Below are positions 26,701 to 39,600 of a stretch of DNA of 64,000 bases, piece by piece (the first letter of the stretch is position 1; every line of letters starts with the position of its first letter). Below the pieces are notes generated by a model. That model saw nothing but the letters and a program-made list of their open reading frames with translations. It made no database searches and had not been told where the DNA came from. Source of the stretch: Nectonema munidae (lineage: Eukaryota; Nematomorpha; Nectonematoida; Nectonematidae); assembly GCA_030549495.1 (NCBI GenBank), contig JAUIRK010000716.1, forward strand, positions 1 through 64,000. Reading direction: 5' to 3'. Both the position numbers and the translations under genes were made by a program.

Positions 26701-29700
26701 TGATAAATGTTATTTCATTAACTTTTTATGGCAAAATCTTTGAACTTATAAATGATATTCTTGAAATAATTCATTTTTAATATCGTTATATATATTTATC
26801 CCTCACTCAAGAAATATAGTTCTTAATATGGACTGAATAAAAGCAGATTTGTAATTTTTGAGACACTTGATATCATGACCTGCTATTGAATATGGTAACA
26901 GTTCCAATTTTACTGAGCCAATATAAGTTTTACACATTAGTTTGTCTTTTTTTTTAGGTATATCTGTTTTTGTAAAAGTATGCTAATGTAATATTTTTAT
27001 ATCTTTATAGAAAAATAGTGAAAAAATGAAAAAGTCTAAATTGTGTATAAAAGATCTATCAAAGGAATAAGAAATCTTAAATATGATGAAAGTCTAAAAT
27101 CTTCAAGATAATTATAAACATTGACAAGATACGCGAAACAAAATTTGCTTTTATTTTTCACTTCCCCAAAGACACTTAAAATGACCACAGTCTTTGATGC
27201 TTCATCATCTTGGCACGAACAATTCTATTTATCTCGATGGTGTGTATAGAAGATTAGGATTCCATTGCACATATCATGGTTCAATAGATTTTTTTTAATC
27301 GTTCTACTCTATTTTTATATACTGTTGTATTAATATTAATAATAAATATTTTTAGTAGAATACTTGAATGGCGTATATTCAACAGCCCGATATATGTTCA
27401 TTATATTGCTTAAAATATATATGTAATTTTATATTATGTTGGCTAGATGAGCGTTTTTCAACCAGTTTTCCTTGGAATCTGTATATTCTTCCACAAAACT
27501 TCCAATTTAAGATAAAAAATATATTTTTTAATTCATCAAAAATGAATATTACTCATATTATTTAAGATAAAATATATTTAAATTTAAAAATTAATGTCTC
27601 AAAAAAGAGGAATTTCAAAGTATTGTGAGAAAATGGTGCTCACTTTTTTCATTTTCTTGTTTAATAAATTGTGCGCCTCTTTTTCCATATTTACTTCCTG
27701 TTTAGTTTCAGGATTTTTTTTCAGATATAAGGTTAACAATCTATTCATGAACTAAAATCATTTTACGAATGTCGTCTATGAATAGAAGAAGCCTATAAAG
27801 AATATAGATGCTAAACAAAGGCAAACCCTAATCTTAACCCTTAACCTAACTGAAATAGCAATTAATATAATTTAAATCAATAAAATAATTTTGGGAACCG
27901 TATGAGTTCTTTTTAGTAGTGCATATAAGCTTGTTGTATGTACTTCATTTCTTCTATACTTTATATGGTATCTAATTTAGCTCTTAATTATAAACTGATT
28001 GTTACTTTGTAGCTCTGATTTCATCAAAAATTCATTTTATAGAAAACCAATCCTTTTCCAAAATTCCTCTTTTTCATGAAATATTCATAATCCTTTTTTT
28101 CAATTACATGGTGACCTTCATCATCTAAAAGACTTTCTATTTCATACCAAAGAAAAAAATGGTCTTGAAAATTTTCACATTACTTAGCCAATTGGTGATT
28201 GAAATATTGACTAATAAGATAAACTTTTTGTTTCACAATCAAAGAACTTCCTCTTCACGGTGAAAATGTATTTTGAAAATCTCACTACTAGATTATTACA
28301 CACATTACTAGTTCATTGGAAAAGTATATCTTCCGTGTATACAAGTTACATACTTTTTTCTTAAAAAGTACATACCTCCTCAAAGGGCAACTATATCTAC
28401 AATATAAAGCATTTTATTAAATGTATTACTATTTTACTTTTTTATGATCACCTGTTCTTATTTCAATGTGACTTCAGTTGTCGCATAGTTAAATTTGTGT
28501 ACTATAATAAATAATGATTGTGAGAAAAAACTTGATAAATGATTTTTAGAAACTGATTTTTACCAAATCGATTGACACTTCCCCCTTCTCCCTCATTTTT
28601 GCCCTGTAATCTACAAAAAAGAGTACTGAAATAAAAAACATAGACTATAATTTTTTAAAAATTATTTTAAATTCGAAGGATATTTTAGTGGAATTTAATT
28701 TTTTTCAGGACTTGATTTTTTCGGAAATGTCAAACCTGATTGAAAATTCTACACATTCTTGCACAATAATTGCGAAAACTAAGTCCCAAAATAAACTCAG
28801 CATGGCGATCTAGTATAAAAAAATATTTTATTCAAAATATAAATAATATTCAACCAAAATATGATTCACATTTCACATTCTAATTGCAAAAAAATGAGTA
28901 GAGAAATAAAACAAGCATATTCGATTTATTTTAAAAAATATAGATATTTTATTTAAAATGTAGATAAATGTTTTCAACACACTTTCTTAAGCGTAAAGAG
29001 CAAATTTAATTGACACATTTAGATATTTCCAAATTCTAATTGCTAAAGTTAAGTTGAAAAATAAAATAAGGATAGTCGATTTCGTATAAAAAATTAATTT
29101 TATTTAAAATTTAATTCAAAATGCAATTTTATCATATATCAAAATTTTGATTGACATTTGCTACAAAGTTGTCATGTTTATTGGAAAAATTTGCATGTAT
29201 AAGTGTTATGTGTTCCAATATATATATGATTATAAATTTCCAAAGTGTATCTAATGTAAACATTTGATTGACAATTTTTAACATGATGGGGTCATTCAAC
29301 TATTGTGAAAATTCTATCAATAGATGCAGCTATCGATTTTTGGAAATTTTACAACGTTTGAAGGCATATAATTCAGCCAATTATGTACAATAGAAATTTA
29401 AGTTGAGGTAGTGGATCTAAAATTCCGCCCTCATCATAGGGTTAATAAAGCTATTTATCTTTATACTTGATTAACATTTTGAGGACCAGTTTGATACCGG
29501 TTTACCAACAAATAAAAATCTTTTGCTTAAAATATTTAAATTCCATTGAAAAAGAAAAATCGTTTCTTGAAGCATGACGACAGCTACTACTGCTAGCAAT
29601 CTCAGAAGAATCAAATGGAATGGAAATGCTTAAATTTATAAATTTTTCGTATGGCGACTTTATACATGAAAATATGTGACTTACCTTCTCTCTCCCATCA

Positions 29701-30666
29701 CAAAGCATCTAGAATTAGCTTGCACCGTCTGCCATGGGATGCTATAAGTATGGTTTTTTTCATTATTTCAATCATAATTAAAGTTTCTCTCCAAACAACT
29801 TTAAATTATAGATTATTTGTGAGCTGATTTGAAAATTTGACCCATACTCACAAAGTTTTTATCAACATATGAACATTTCACGGTTTCACTTTGTTGCATT
29901 ATCTAACATTGCATAGATTGTATTCAAATGAAATTTGTCTGAAGGTATGCTAATTAATAAAAATAAGACTACTAATTTTTAATTCAATTTAAAACAATTT
30001 GATTTCACTCGCTATACTTCGGTACAATTTAGTCATACCAAAGCCCGTAACCAGAATTTTTTTAAGAAGGGATATATCTAAACATATCTAGGATTAGAGT
30101 GCCTAAATCTCTCTTCTATGTTCTTTTTATCTTTAAATTAATCATTTGTATAAGAGACAATTTATATCTTCTAAGATTTATCTAAATTGATAAAATACAG
30201 TAATTATATGTAAATACATGGTCTTGTAATAGAATTATGAATTGATTTTATTCAAAAAACATATAATTTTTCTTATGGCAAAGATCTAGAAAAGCTTTTC
30301 AATGTCAAAGTATAATGGATGATTTTAATAATTCAAATACGAAGAAAGCACTATATAATAAAGATGATATTTTCCATTTTTATTATATTTTAAATTTCTA
30401 GTACATTTTCTCAAGTTAACAAACAATTATTTTCCTACCAAAATCTCAAAGCTATTTTTACTGTAAATTGAATAAATTATGAAAAAATAAAGAAAGTAAA
30501 TAAAAGTACTGAGCCTTAAGATAGCCAATTGTTAACATGTAAATATTTAAAAATTCTGTAAAACTTTTTTACTAAAAACACAAGATTTTAATTTTTATTT
30601 TCGTCATTTTCGAACCAACTACTTAAAATGGATGCGATAATTTATATTTTCTAAAAAATTACAAAT
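26700..30666. other. AT-rich intergenic stretch upstream of UTP14
   Basis: No recognised protein gene. About 27817-27850 has degenerate CCCTAA/CCTAAC telomere-like text. About 28720-29165 looks like three diverged copies of a roughly 115-156-bp unit containing TTCTAATTGC. On the - strand, 29689-29743 is a possible tiny exon with a GTAAGT donor, but its gene could not be identified. Confidence 0.45.
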
Positions 30667-33600
30667 ATGATGAAGATAAATGGAAAACCAATTAAAAAAG
30701 TAAAAAAACAAAAAGAATTAATAGAGTCTATAAAAAAATTAGATGAAAAAAAGTAAAATGTTATTATTTACAGAATTTATTATTTAAATTATACATTTTT
30801 TAGAAGTTTTTTTTATCGAAAGGAAATTGGAGATATCCCTTCAGAATATCATTTAAATAATGAATATGTAGGTAAATCACTTCTTTATTAATTTAATAAT
30901 TAATGCTAGCATTTTTTATTTTTGATATAATTGTAATTATATATCTTTTTTTATAGTATTTATTAGACTTGTTTGTCTTCTGAGTAGATTTTTGATATTA
31001 CTCTTGTTTTAAGGGTAATTCTTAGAATTGATATTTAAATATTTTTCATTAACATCACTTCTTTGTTATAGTAATGCTAATTTGAGCTATATTGGATCAG
31101 AGGCAGTAATGTAGCGCGAGTTATTTGAATAAGAAGAGCCTATGCATTTTTGAGCGAGGCAAATATTAATTTAAAGATTAAAGTGTTTATCTCTATTAAT
31201 TACTTAACCAAACCGGTCGATAAAGGGCGGGGGGGGCAAGAGAGCTTGACCCATGGGATTTATTTTGCCCATCTTAAACTCCTTTGAAATATATAAATCT
31301 ATACACTTTCTTTTATTGCAGGCCCCATTGAAATCAGTTTTGCCCCATCCCCTTTATCGGATTTGCCTCCCCCTCCACTCAATGGGTTCTAATGTGTTGT
31401 TTGGACAATTTTAGAGCCAGGGTTAAAGAATTCTAATGCGACTTCGACTCGTAAAATTAGCCAATTTTTACTTCCTGCGTGGACTAAAAAATCGCCCACA
31501 CTGGCGGATTTAAAGGGGCGAAACCGGTGTACGCCCCCCCCCCTCCCCTAAAATTGCATTGCTAATTGCTTGAAAATTTTTCTTGATCTAATTCCTTTCA
31601 TAAAATTCAAATATGATGATTTCTGCAACTCGTTTTTTAGATTCAATCTTTCTCTTAAAAAAGTTTTTTATGTTTCAATCGTAGTTAATTGTGACACTTA
31701 TTACTTTTATATTATCCAATTTTTTTTTGTAAATTTATTATTTAAACACACCAGGTTTTACCACATCAATTCACCTCTCATTCTTCTTTTTGTTCACAGA
31801 GATATTCGATTGGATATTGACACCATTATTTGCATGTATGCTAAAAAGTTTTATGATAAAACGTTAATTTTCACTTTTTATTAAACTATTACCCAAAATA
31901 AGATAAAAGATTTTATCTTTTGAATTTATCTTCATGAACAAATTGACTCCATAATTCCATTTTCAATCGCATTAGTGGTTGCAAAAATATTTCCAGCATA
32001 ATTTTCCAATTAATCTTTCTTATTTTGAACACCCCTCCCCCTCACTTCTCCCACATGTAACGTTTCAAAACGCATTTTAACAACCCTTCCCCTGCCATAT
32101 GCCGTTACGTAATATATATATATGTATCCCTTAACCAAAAAGATAGAAAAATAAATTCTAGAAAATATAATAGCATGTCTTTTAAATTTTTATTCTGATA
32201 TTGAAGATGAAAAGAAGGTTCAAGGCAAAAGCAAAGTTTCGCCGCATGATCTCATTAAAGATGTTAAAAGTGGGATTGATGGTGCGTTAAGGAAAAGAAT
32301 AAAGTCTACTTCGAGCCAACACACTAAAAATGAAATTGTTCACGCAACTCTGCCAAAAGGTGAACGAGAAAAGGCGGAAAAGATTTTGAATTATACGGAA
32401 TCCTGTTCAACAATGTCAAAATGGGGAGAAGTGGTCACGGCAAATCGACGCGCTGAAGCTCTATGCTTTCCACTTGAATCAAAGAATATTGATTTTCTGA
32501 ATGGAGAAAGCTCAAATTCTCGCTCCGTCGCTATCAACCATTTCAAACCAACGACTCCCTTGGAAATTGAAATAACGAAAGCTCTTAAAGTAAGTTAAGC
32601 AACTTTTATTAGTCAATTCGCATAATCACATTATGCCGTTGATTTTGACCTTTCACAATTTTTCTTCAATTTGCATAATAGTTGATTGACAAGTGCCCAA
32701 GCAATTTTTAAATGCTCCCTAATTTGAAAAATTTAGGAATCTAGGTTCCTCTAGATCTTCTAGGAGAATCTATTGTTCGAGTTAGGATTAGGGTAGAATT
32801 AGTGTTAGTGTTAAGTTTAGTGTTATCGCACATGCACACTAAGATTACGATATCTCACTATTAGCGTAATCTGTCAGTCGGGGTTCTAATGTGTGTCTTT
32901 TGGACAATTGAAGAGATGATGTTTTGTGTACTTGTTTGCAGAGTCGACAAAGTGGATTGGTGTGTGTTTTGGGATTGATTTTATAGAAATGTTATTAAAC
33001 AAGCTTAAACGCTCTTCTCATTAAATGATTAGACTTTAAAGTATGATACTTGAAAAAAAATTTTATAGAAGAAAATTTCCATGAACATTCGGAGCGATGC
33101 TTTGGAACTCAAAAGTTAGCCAAAACTGAAATAATAAGATTTAATTTTCTGCAGAAATTCAAAAGCTTAAGCAATCTATTTTAGTGCTTCTTAATAATAA
33201 GTCAAATGAGATGAGAAGTCAAGCTAGAAATGTTAATTTGTTTGGTAAAAACAAGTTTGCCTACAGGTTTGGAGAAGCGGGAAAAATTTTGGTGACAGAT
33301 TGTAACTCTGGATTTCTAAATAAAACGAAACTTCTTTTAGTAGATTGATGATATTTATGTATATACGATATAAGGGAAAAGCACATTTTAAAATGGGTTA
33401 ATTTCATTTTATCAGTAAATGCTTGTATTTGATGCGCAACCCATCAATCATTTTGTCGTAGCTATTATTGGTGATCTACCAGTTTAGTGCACCATAAGGA
33501 TTTTGGCTTAAGCTCTAACCGAAATCTAACCAATAATCTTTCAGCATTTCTTGAATAAATTTTATAATTATTCAAATGAACTTCTCAAAAATCTCAGATC

Positions 33601-36600
33601 TGATTGGCTAAATTTTAATCATTTTGATTACTTCACTTTAAGCTAGTACTCAACCATAATTTCGCTTAGAATAGTGAATTCAACGTCAAGAGCTCAAAAT
33701 TACTTTCCTGCGGAGAAGAGAAGTTGCTGAAGGCGATGACAGTGGAGGAAGCGAAAGAAAGACACACTCAGTTGGTGAAGCACAAGTCTCAGCTCTATCA
33801 CCTCCAATTGAAAACGAGAAGGCAGAACAAGATCAAGAGTAAAGGGTACTTCTTTCTGAAACTTCTCTCATGCCTTTAGTGATTCTGCATTAGTGCTAGA
33901 AAAATCCTACTAATGTATATATATAAAATAAAAAATTATTTTTCCAACATTAAAAATAACATTGTGTATTTGCATATAAAACTGCCTTCAAGAACAAAAA
34001 AGTCGTCTACATCATTTAAAATTGTCGATCGGATAAAATGGATTAAAAAAACTTACTTGAACTATTCAAAATATATGAAAGTTGTTGAAGAAGTTTGCTC
34101 GAAATTTAAAATTGCGCACGGAACTGATCAACGTAAGTTAAATTTTTGCCTTGCATTAAATTAACCAGAATAATCCGACGATATCGAATGTAAAGCAGAT
34201 TTTATTTTTGTAAAGTCGACATATGTCAACTGTGGATAAGTATGTAAAAAATATTTAAAAAATGATACCCCAAAACGCACATCTGAGGGGAAAGGGCAAA
34301 GAAGGGTTAGTTTTTATTAAAATAAAAGTAAACACACTTGTATCTGATCATTATCACTAACGTGGTGAAAGGACAGCTTCGGCTATCCAACCCTTTGAGG
34401 ACGAATATTTTAAAGACTTTTCATCCTATAGAAAGCATTCGTCTTCCACAGGTCCTCAAAGCGTTAGTTGAACTTATAGCCGAAACCCGTCTTTCACAGA
34501 GTGTACTTTTATTGATAATGATGATGAAATACAAGGGAGCTCAATTCTTCTTCCAATAAAAGATTACACAGTGTACACTTGATTAATATTTTTAAGTATA
34601 TTCAGAGGAAATAAATGCGATATATATATATATATATGAATTATTATTCAATGAGGAGTAATTACAAGTGAAGAAAACAGGGTGAGAACATTTTGTTTGA
34701 TGAGAACAGTGTCGGTATAACGGGGTTAAATTCATTATGGAAAATGGTCACCATAAAAAGTGTGTCGGATAGCGAGGTTGTCGGATAAACGGGGTCTGAC
34801 TGTATATGAATTATTATTCAAGGAGGAGTAAGTAAAATATTTACAATGAAGGCTCAGTTTTAAAATTGACTGGACTTAGCCTTTGGTGATAACAAAACCC
34901 TGTAAAGGGGCCTCTACACACATGACAAGCTATAAATACTACGAAATTCATTCCTATTTTTTTTATATTGTAAAGATTCAGATCATATTTACATTAACTT
35001 TCCAAAAAAACTTTAACTTAGATCTATCTAAATAAATGTAAAATGTTTTCAATTTACTAAAGACAAAACCACTGGGCAATTCAAGGGAAATGTCGTGCCA
35101 TGTTTACAATAGATTTAGATCTTTATTTGCATATGATTTAAATAATTTAGTGTAATGTCATAAATTGCGTTTACACATCATATCTATTGCTTATAATTAA
35201 ATGTCCGAAAAATAAATATTTATAACTCTGATAACTTTGTGACACGAAAAAGTACCAGTTAAAAAAATTCCCTATATATCTCAATTATTTATTTTTTTGT
35301 CAACTTTGTCACTAAATTAAACGCCGTGCTTCTATTTTTATAAAACTTCAAGAAATTTGGATTTAAAGAATTCATATTATAGATTGTACTACTTTTAGCT
35401 CATGAAAGTTTTTTTTTAGTTTTTCCAATAGAAGGCATATTCATTGTGTTTCATTATATGTGAGCAAAATTTGCAAACGTTCGTTCTTTGTATCCTCAAT
35501 GGCTGATGCAACAGGCATCAATCTAAACACCAGCTTGCAAGCCTCATTTGGTCCTAAAAAATTTCCCCCGCGATTTTGTATCTAATTATTATAAAAGGCT
35601 TCCATTCACACCAAGTGTGTCCACGTGGTATTAAACATCTGCAAGATCCAATAATATAGTCACACGCAGGATTGCAGAGCATAGCTTTTGAACTCATACT
35701 CTGTGCAACCCAATTGAATAATAATATTTTATTGATTTTAGATATCGCAGACTTCTTCGTAAAGATAGGGAGCGTAAAACGGCCCAAGAAATGGCGACCA
35801 TGAAAAAAACGGATCCAGAAAATTTTGCAAGTAAATTGAAGAGCATTGAACACGATAGAGTCCGTGAAAGAATGGATTTGCGTCACAAAGCGCTTGGAAA
35901 GTGGTCTAAGAGTTTAGTGAAAAGCTGCAAGAATCACATACCCGAGGTATAGAATCAAGCCTACAACCACCAACACAGTCAATTGCCTCTTTTTCACTTT
36001 GAAATAACTAACATTTCTAAGAAAGAATTTTTTAATACTTCAAACTCGTTGAATTTTTTTTACATATGTACATTATTTGGTATCCAAACAACGGCTCAAA
36101 TTTAAAGTATTTTTTGCAAAATTCTAAAGTTTGTTGAAATCTATTAATTTTTTTGTAAATAGTTTCAACTTAGGGAAACAAATTAAGAATTCTCTTTTTA
36201 CAGTGTGGAAAAACAATAATATATGATACAATAAAATAAAAATTGTTGCACCTTTTAGACAAATCTATCTATAGTATAATAGCCTATCATGCGTGTGTCT
36301 GTCTGTCGGTAGAATCATTCTGATTGGTTGAAATATAATTACTTACTTAAAATTGACCAATTCGGCGAGAGATCATCAGACAATATAAAAATACAATTAT
36401 GGGAAAACCAATAAAGCGAGAAACGACTACGGATCGTCTAGTTTAATATAAATGAAGTTAATAAAACGTTGAAAATGCAGGGAACGATTTAAGAAGATAT
36501 GCCGCAATCAAAAATATAAAAAATCCGAAATCTAACATACTTTTGTTGAGATAGATTCTACAAGTAAAAGTAGTTTTTATCAATTCTATAGGATGCTTTT

Positions 36601-39600
36601 CTATAATATTGCTTATTGTTCAACTGTGAACGCTATTTATTAAAAAGGAATAAGCTTACAAAATTCCGGTTATCGCGTATACAAATCGTGTTTTTAAGAC
36701 GCAATCATTATGAAAAAGAAAATCTACATAGTTTTCTTAAAAACTTTGAAACTTTTATGATATATACTTGTTGAGATTATTCATTTTCATCCATTGAAAC
36801 GGGGTATAGAATAAAATTTTATTCAAAATATATTTATTTAATATATCTGTTATAAAAAGACAAAAATTCTTTTTTTTTCCAGATAAAGAAAGTTTTGCAA
36901 GAACAGCATCGAATAAACAAGAAGCTGACAGAAAAACTTCATTCCCCACTTTCAGATAGCGAGGATGCCATTGGTTGTGATGGAGAAGAAAAAGAAAGTT
37001 GTTCCACTTATCAAAGCATTCCCCTCCAACCTGCTACCAATCTTCTGCTACCAGAGATAGTGAAGCAAAACGCTTGGCTTACGATTCAAACTTCTTTGAA
37101 AAGTACCTCTAAGGATCAGAAAGAAAAGATTGTCCATCCTGAATTTCTTGTTCCTGACATGGATGAAGTCTTTGGCAAGGTGATCACCACTGAAAAAAAC
37201 AATAATGTTGTAAATTCGAAATCCGGTTCTCTGAAAGAAAAAAGTTCAAAGTCTGTAAACACACAACAAGCAAATGTAAATAAAGTCTCCTTCACGAGAA
37301 CAAACCACAACGGTTTCATAAAATTTGGCAATACTTTGGGCGAGTCTGCTGAAAACAATCACACGCGGAGATCGAATACTCAAATCAGAGATGACAGCAG
37401 GAAGAAAGTAGCATTCGCACGCTATTGCCATGTAGATAGAGAATCCCTGCCTGAAGCAAGTGAAGATGATGAGAGTGAAGTCAACATTTTCAACGTGAAA
37501 TCCATTCCCATGAAAAATCACAAGTATTTCAAAGGTGCACAAATTCTGTTTTTTTAGAAAAAGTTTTGTGTTAAACAGAATTAATTGATCACTAATTTAA
37601 AAAATTTTAAGTAGTTATTTTACAGCCATTTAAAAATAAACAAGCAACCACTTCATAGACGTCTAAAATAAAGTTTTTTTTATATCTTAGAATTCTATGA
37701 AATGGTATTTGATCTGTCTCATCGCATTTTTTCTTGCATTTTTTGCAATACCAAAATTTGACTTGACACCAACAAAATAAAAGCTATTCATTGTGAATTC
37801 ATCCGTGGTAATAAAGGCATTCACAATATGTTCATCGACAAATAATCTTTGCTATAATTTGTAACATACGTTGCTAAATTTTACTTTTTTTTAATTACAT
37901 AGATATTTGGTGTATAAATGATTTTGCAAATATATTTTTCCTCATTTTTTGGAATATAATTTATACACAAATTTTCTATAAACTAAATAAATAAGTTAAA
38001 TTTTGCATATTATTATAAAATGAAAAAAAAGTTAAAATAAAAAAATGAATTTACGCCAGACAAATATACTGGTCATCATAAAAAACAATTCCTTTTGAGC
38101 AAGGCCGGCCCTAGTGTTCGCGGGGCCCTATGCAAAATGGATTGCGCGGGGCCCAGTGTGGGTAGGAAAAAGGATTAAAAGTAAGAAAAGGGATTTGTTT
38201 TATTACTTTTTCATTAACACAAAATGACGATCAAAGTAACTTTACTTTGCGAACCTTGCGTTTAGCGAAATCATACAATCATCAAAATGAGAAGCGCTGG
38301 GCCCATTGCGGCCGCATAGGTTGCAGTGGCCTAAGGCCGGCCCTGCTTTTGAGACAACTATCAGAACCAACTCATCTAACGCGAGTCAAATCACCATTAC
38401 ATGTGAGCATGGGTCAAACATTGCGTTATTGCAAAACATAAACATTGGTATATCATAAATGTTGAAAGTTTTATTATTATTATTTTTCTGTCCACTATAC
38501 ATATATGGAGATATTTGGAGATTTTAAAGAATTTTTGTATTTCATTTCAAAAAGTGTTCACAAAAAAACCTATCGAAATATGATCAATATCTCCTTAAAA
38601 GTTTCCTTAGTAGAGGTTGTAGCTAATTTAAGAATGACGAAGTGAGTTATAGGGCGTCCTTTCGATCCAAAGCGTTTATCAACATGACACAGCTCTCTGT
38701 ATATAATTAAAAAATAGCGAAAATAATGATTTAATTGGTTGAAAACAAATTTTGATTGATTGAAAGAAGAAACACTTGGCTTAAATGCTTCTTGATTAAA
38801 ACGTTGTAGAATCGTTTTCCTTCTCTTTGGGGTAGGAAAATTTTTGCTTGAGATTTGAAAGATCTTTCAGGTTGAGTAAAGAAAACTTTGATTTGAATTG
38901 ACACTTTATTTTGTAAGGATGCTTAAAAAATTTTAGCGCCGAAGCAACGAAATCAAGACATGAGGATGACAATTGAAGAAGCTTTTCAGAATGATGATGT
39001 CCTTGCAACTTTTTCCAAAGACAAAGAAAACGCAGAAAAGTGCTCCATCCTGAAAGTTTTGGAACAAAGTGATGCCTCCTTGCCAGGATGGGGTTCTTGG
39101 TCCAATGATAAGAAGAGACAAAAACAAATGTCCAACCAGCGAAAGTAATTCGCTTCATTTTTACGTCTTCAATTTTCCAAATTTTGGTCTTCCCCTAATT
39201 TCAAACTCTTCTTTCTCATATCGTTTTCAAGTACCTCTTTCCAGGTTATTTTGGGCTTTCCTTCTATTTGCCTTTAGTTTGCTTCTCATAAGTTTAATTT
39301 AGGTGCGTTATAAGTTCAAGCTGTTCTGTAAAGTCTAGACCAGGATCAACATTGACCTTGTGTTGAGTAAATGCTGAAAATTTGGACAAATGAAAAAAAT
39401 GTTACATAAATTTTAAGCAAAAAATTCATAAGGATAGTTTAACCTACTTGGCATAACCGTTTTTAGCAGGCCAAACAAAAATGGACCTAAAGTATTTATT
39501 GTTTGAAAAGTTCAAACTCTCAAGCAGAAAAAGTGACTCGCCAGTTTTATCATGGATTTCTGAATTTCGAATTTTTGATTCGCGAAATTTTTGTCATTTG

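Noticed and set aside
27817-27850. Telomeric repeat array
   Set aside because: CCCTAA/CCTAAC words are degenerate and span only about 35 bases. The same kind of text at 32778-32826 suggests chance or an old interstitial remnant.
29502-29743. A 68-codon - strand frame as a gene
   Set aside because: The frame itself is intron-like. Only a 55-base segment with a GTAAGT donor looks exon-like, and it could not be tied to any gene.
35554-35886. 110-codon - strand frame
   Set aside because: It is mostly antisense to UTP14 exon 5 (35742-35946).
37116-37542. Two - strand frames of 80 and 98 codons
   Set aside because: They are antisense shadows of UTP14 exon 6.
38796-39302. Several frames on both strands around 39 kb
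   Set aside because: Only the UTP14 exon 7 frame (38937-39144) is real. The others are antisense or out-of-frame shadows, or intron sequence.
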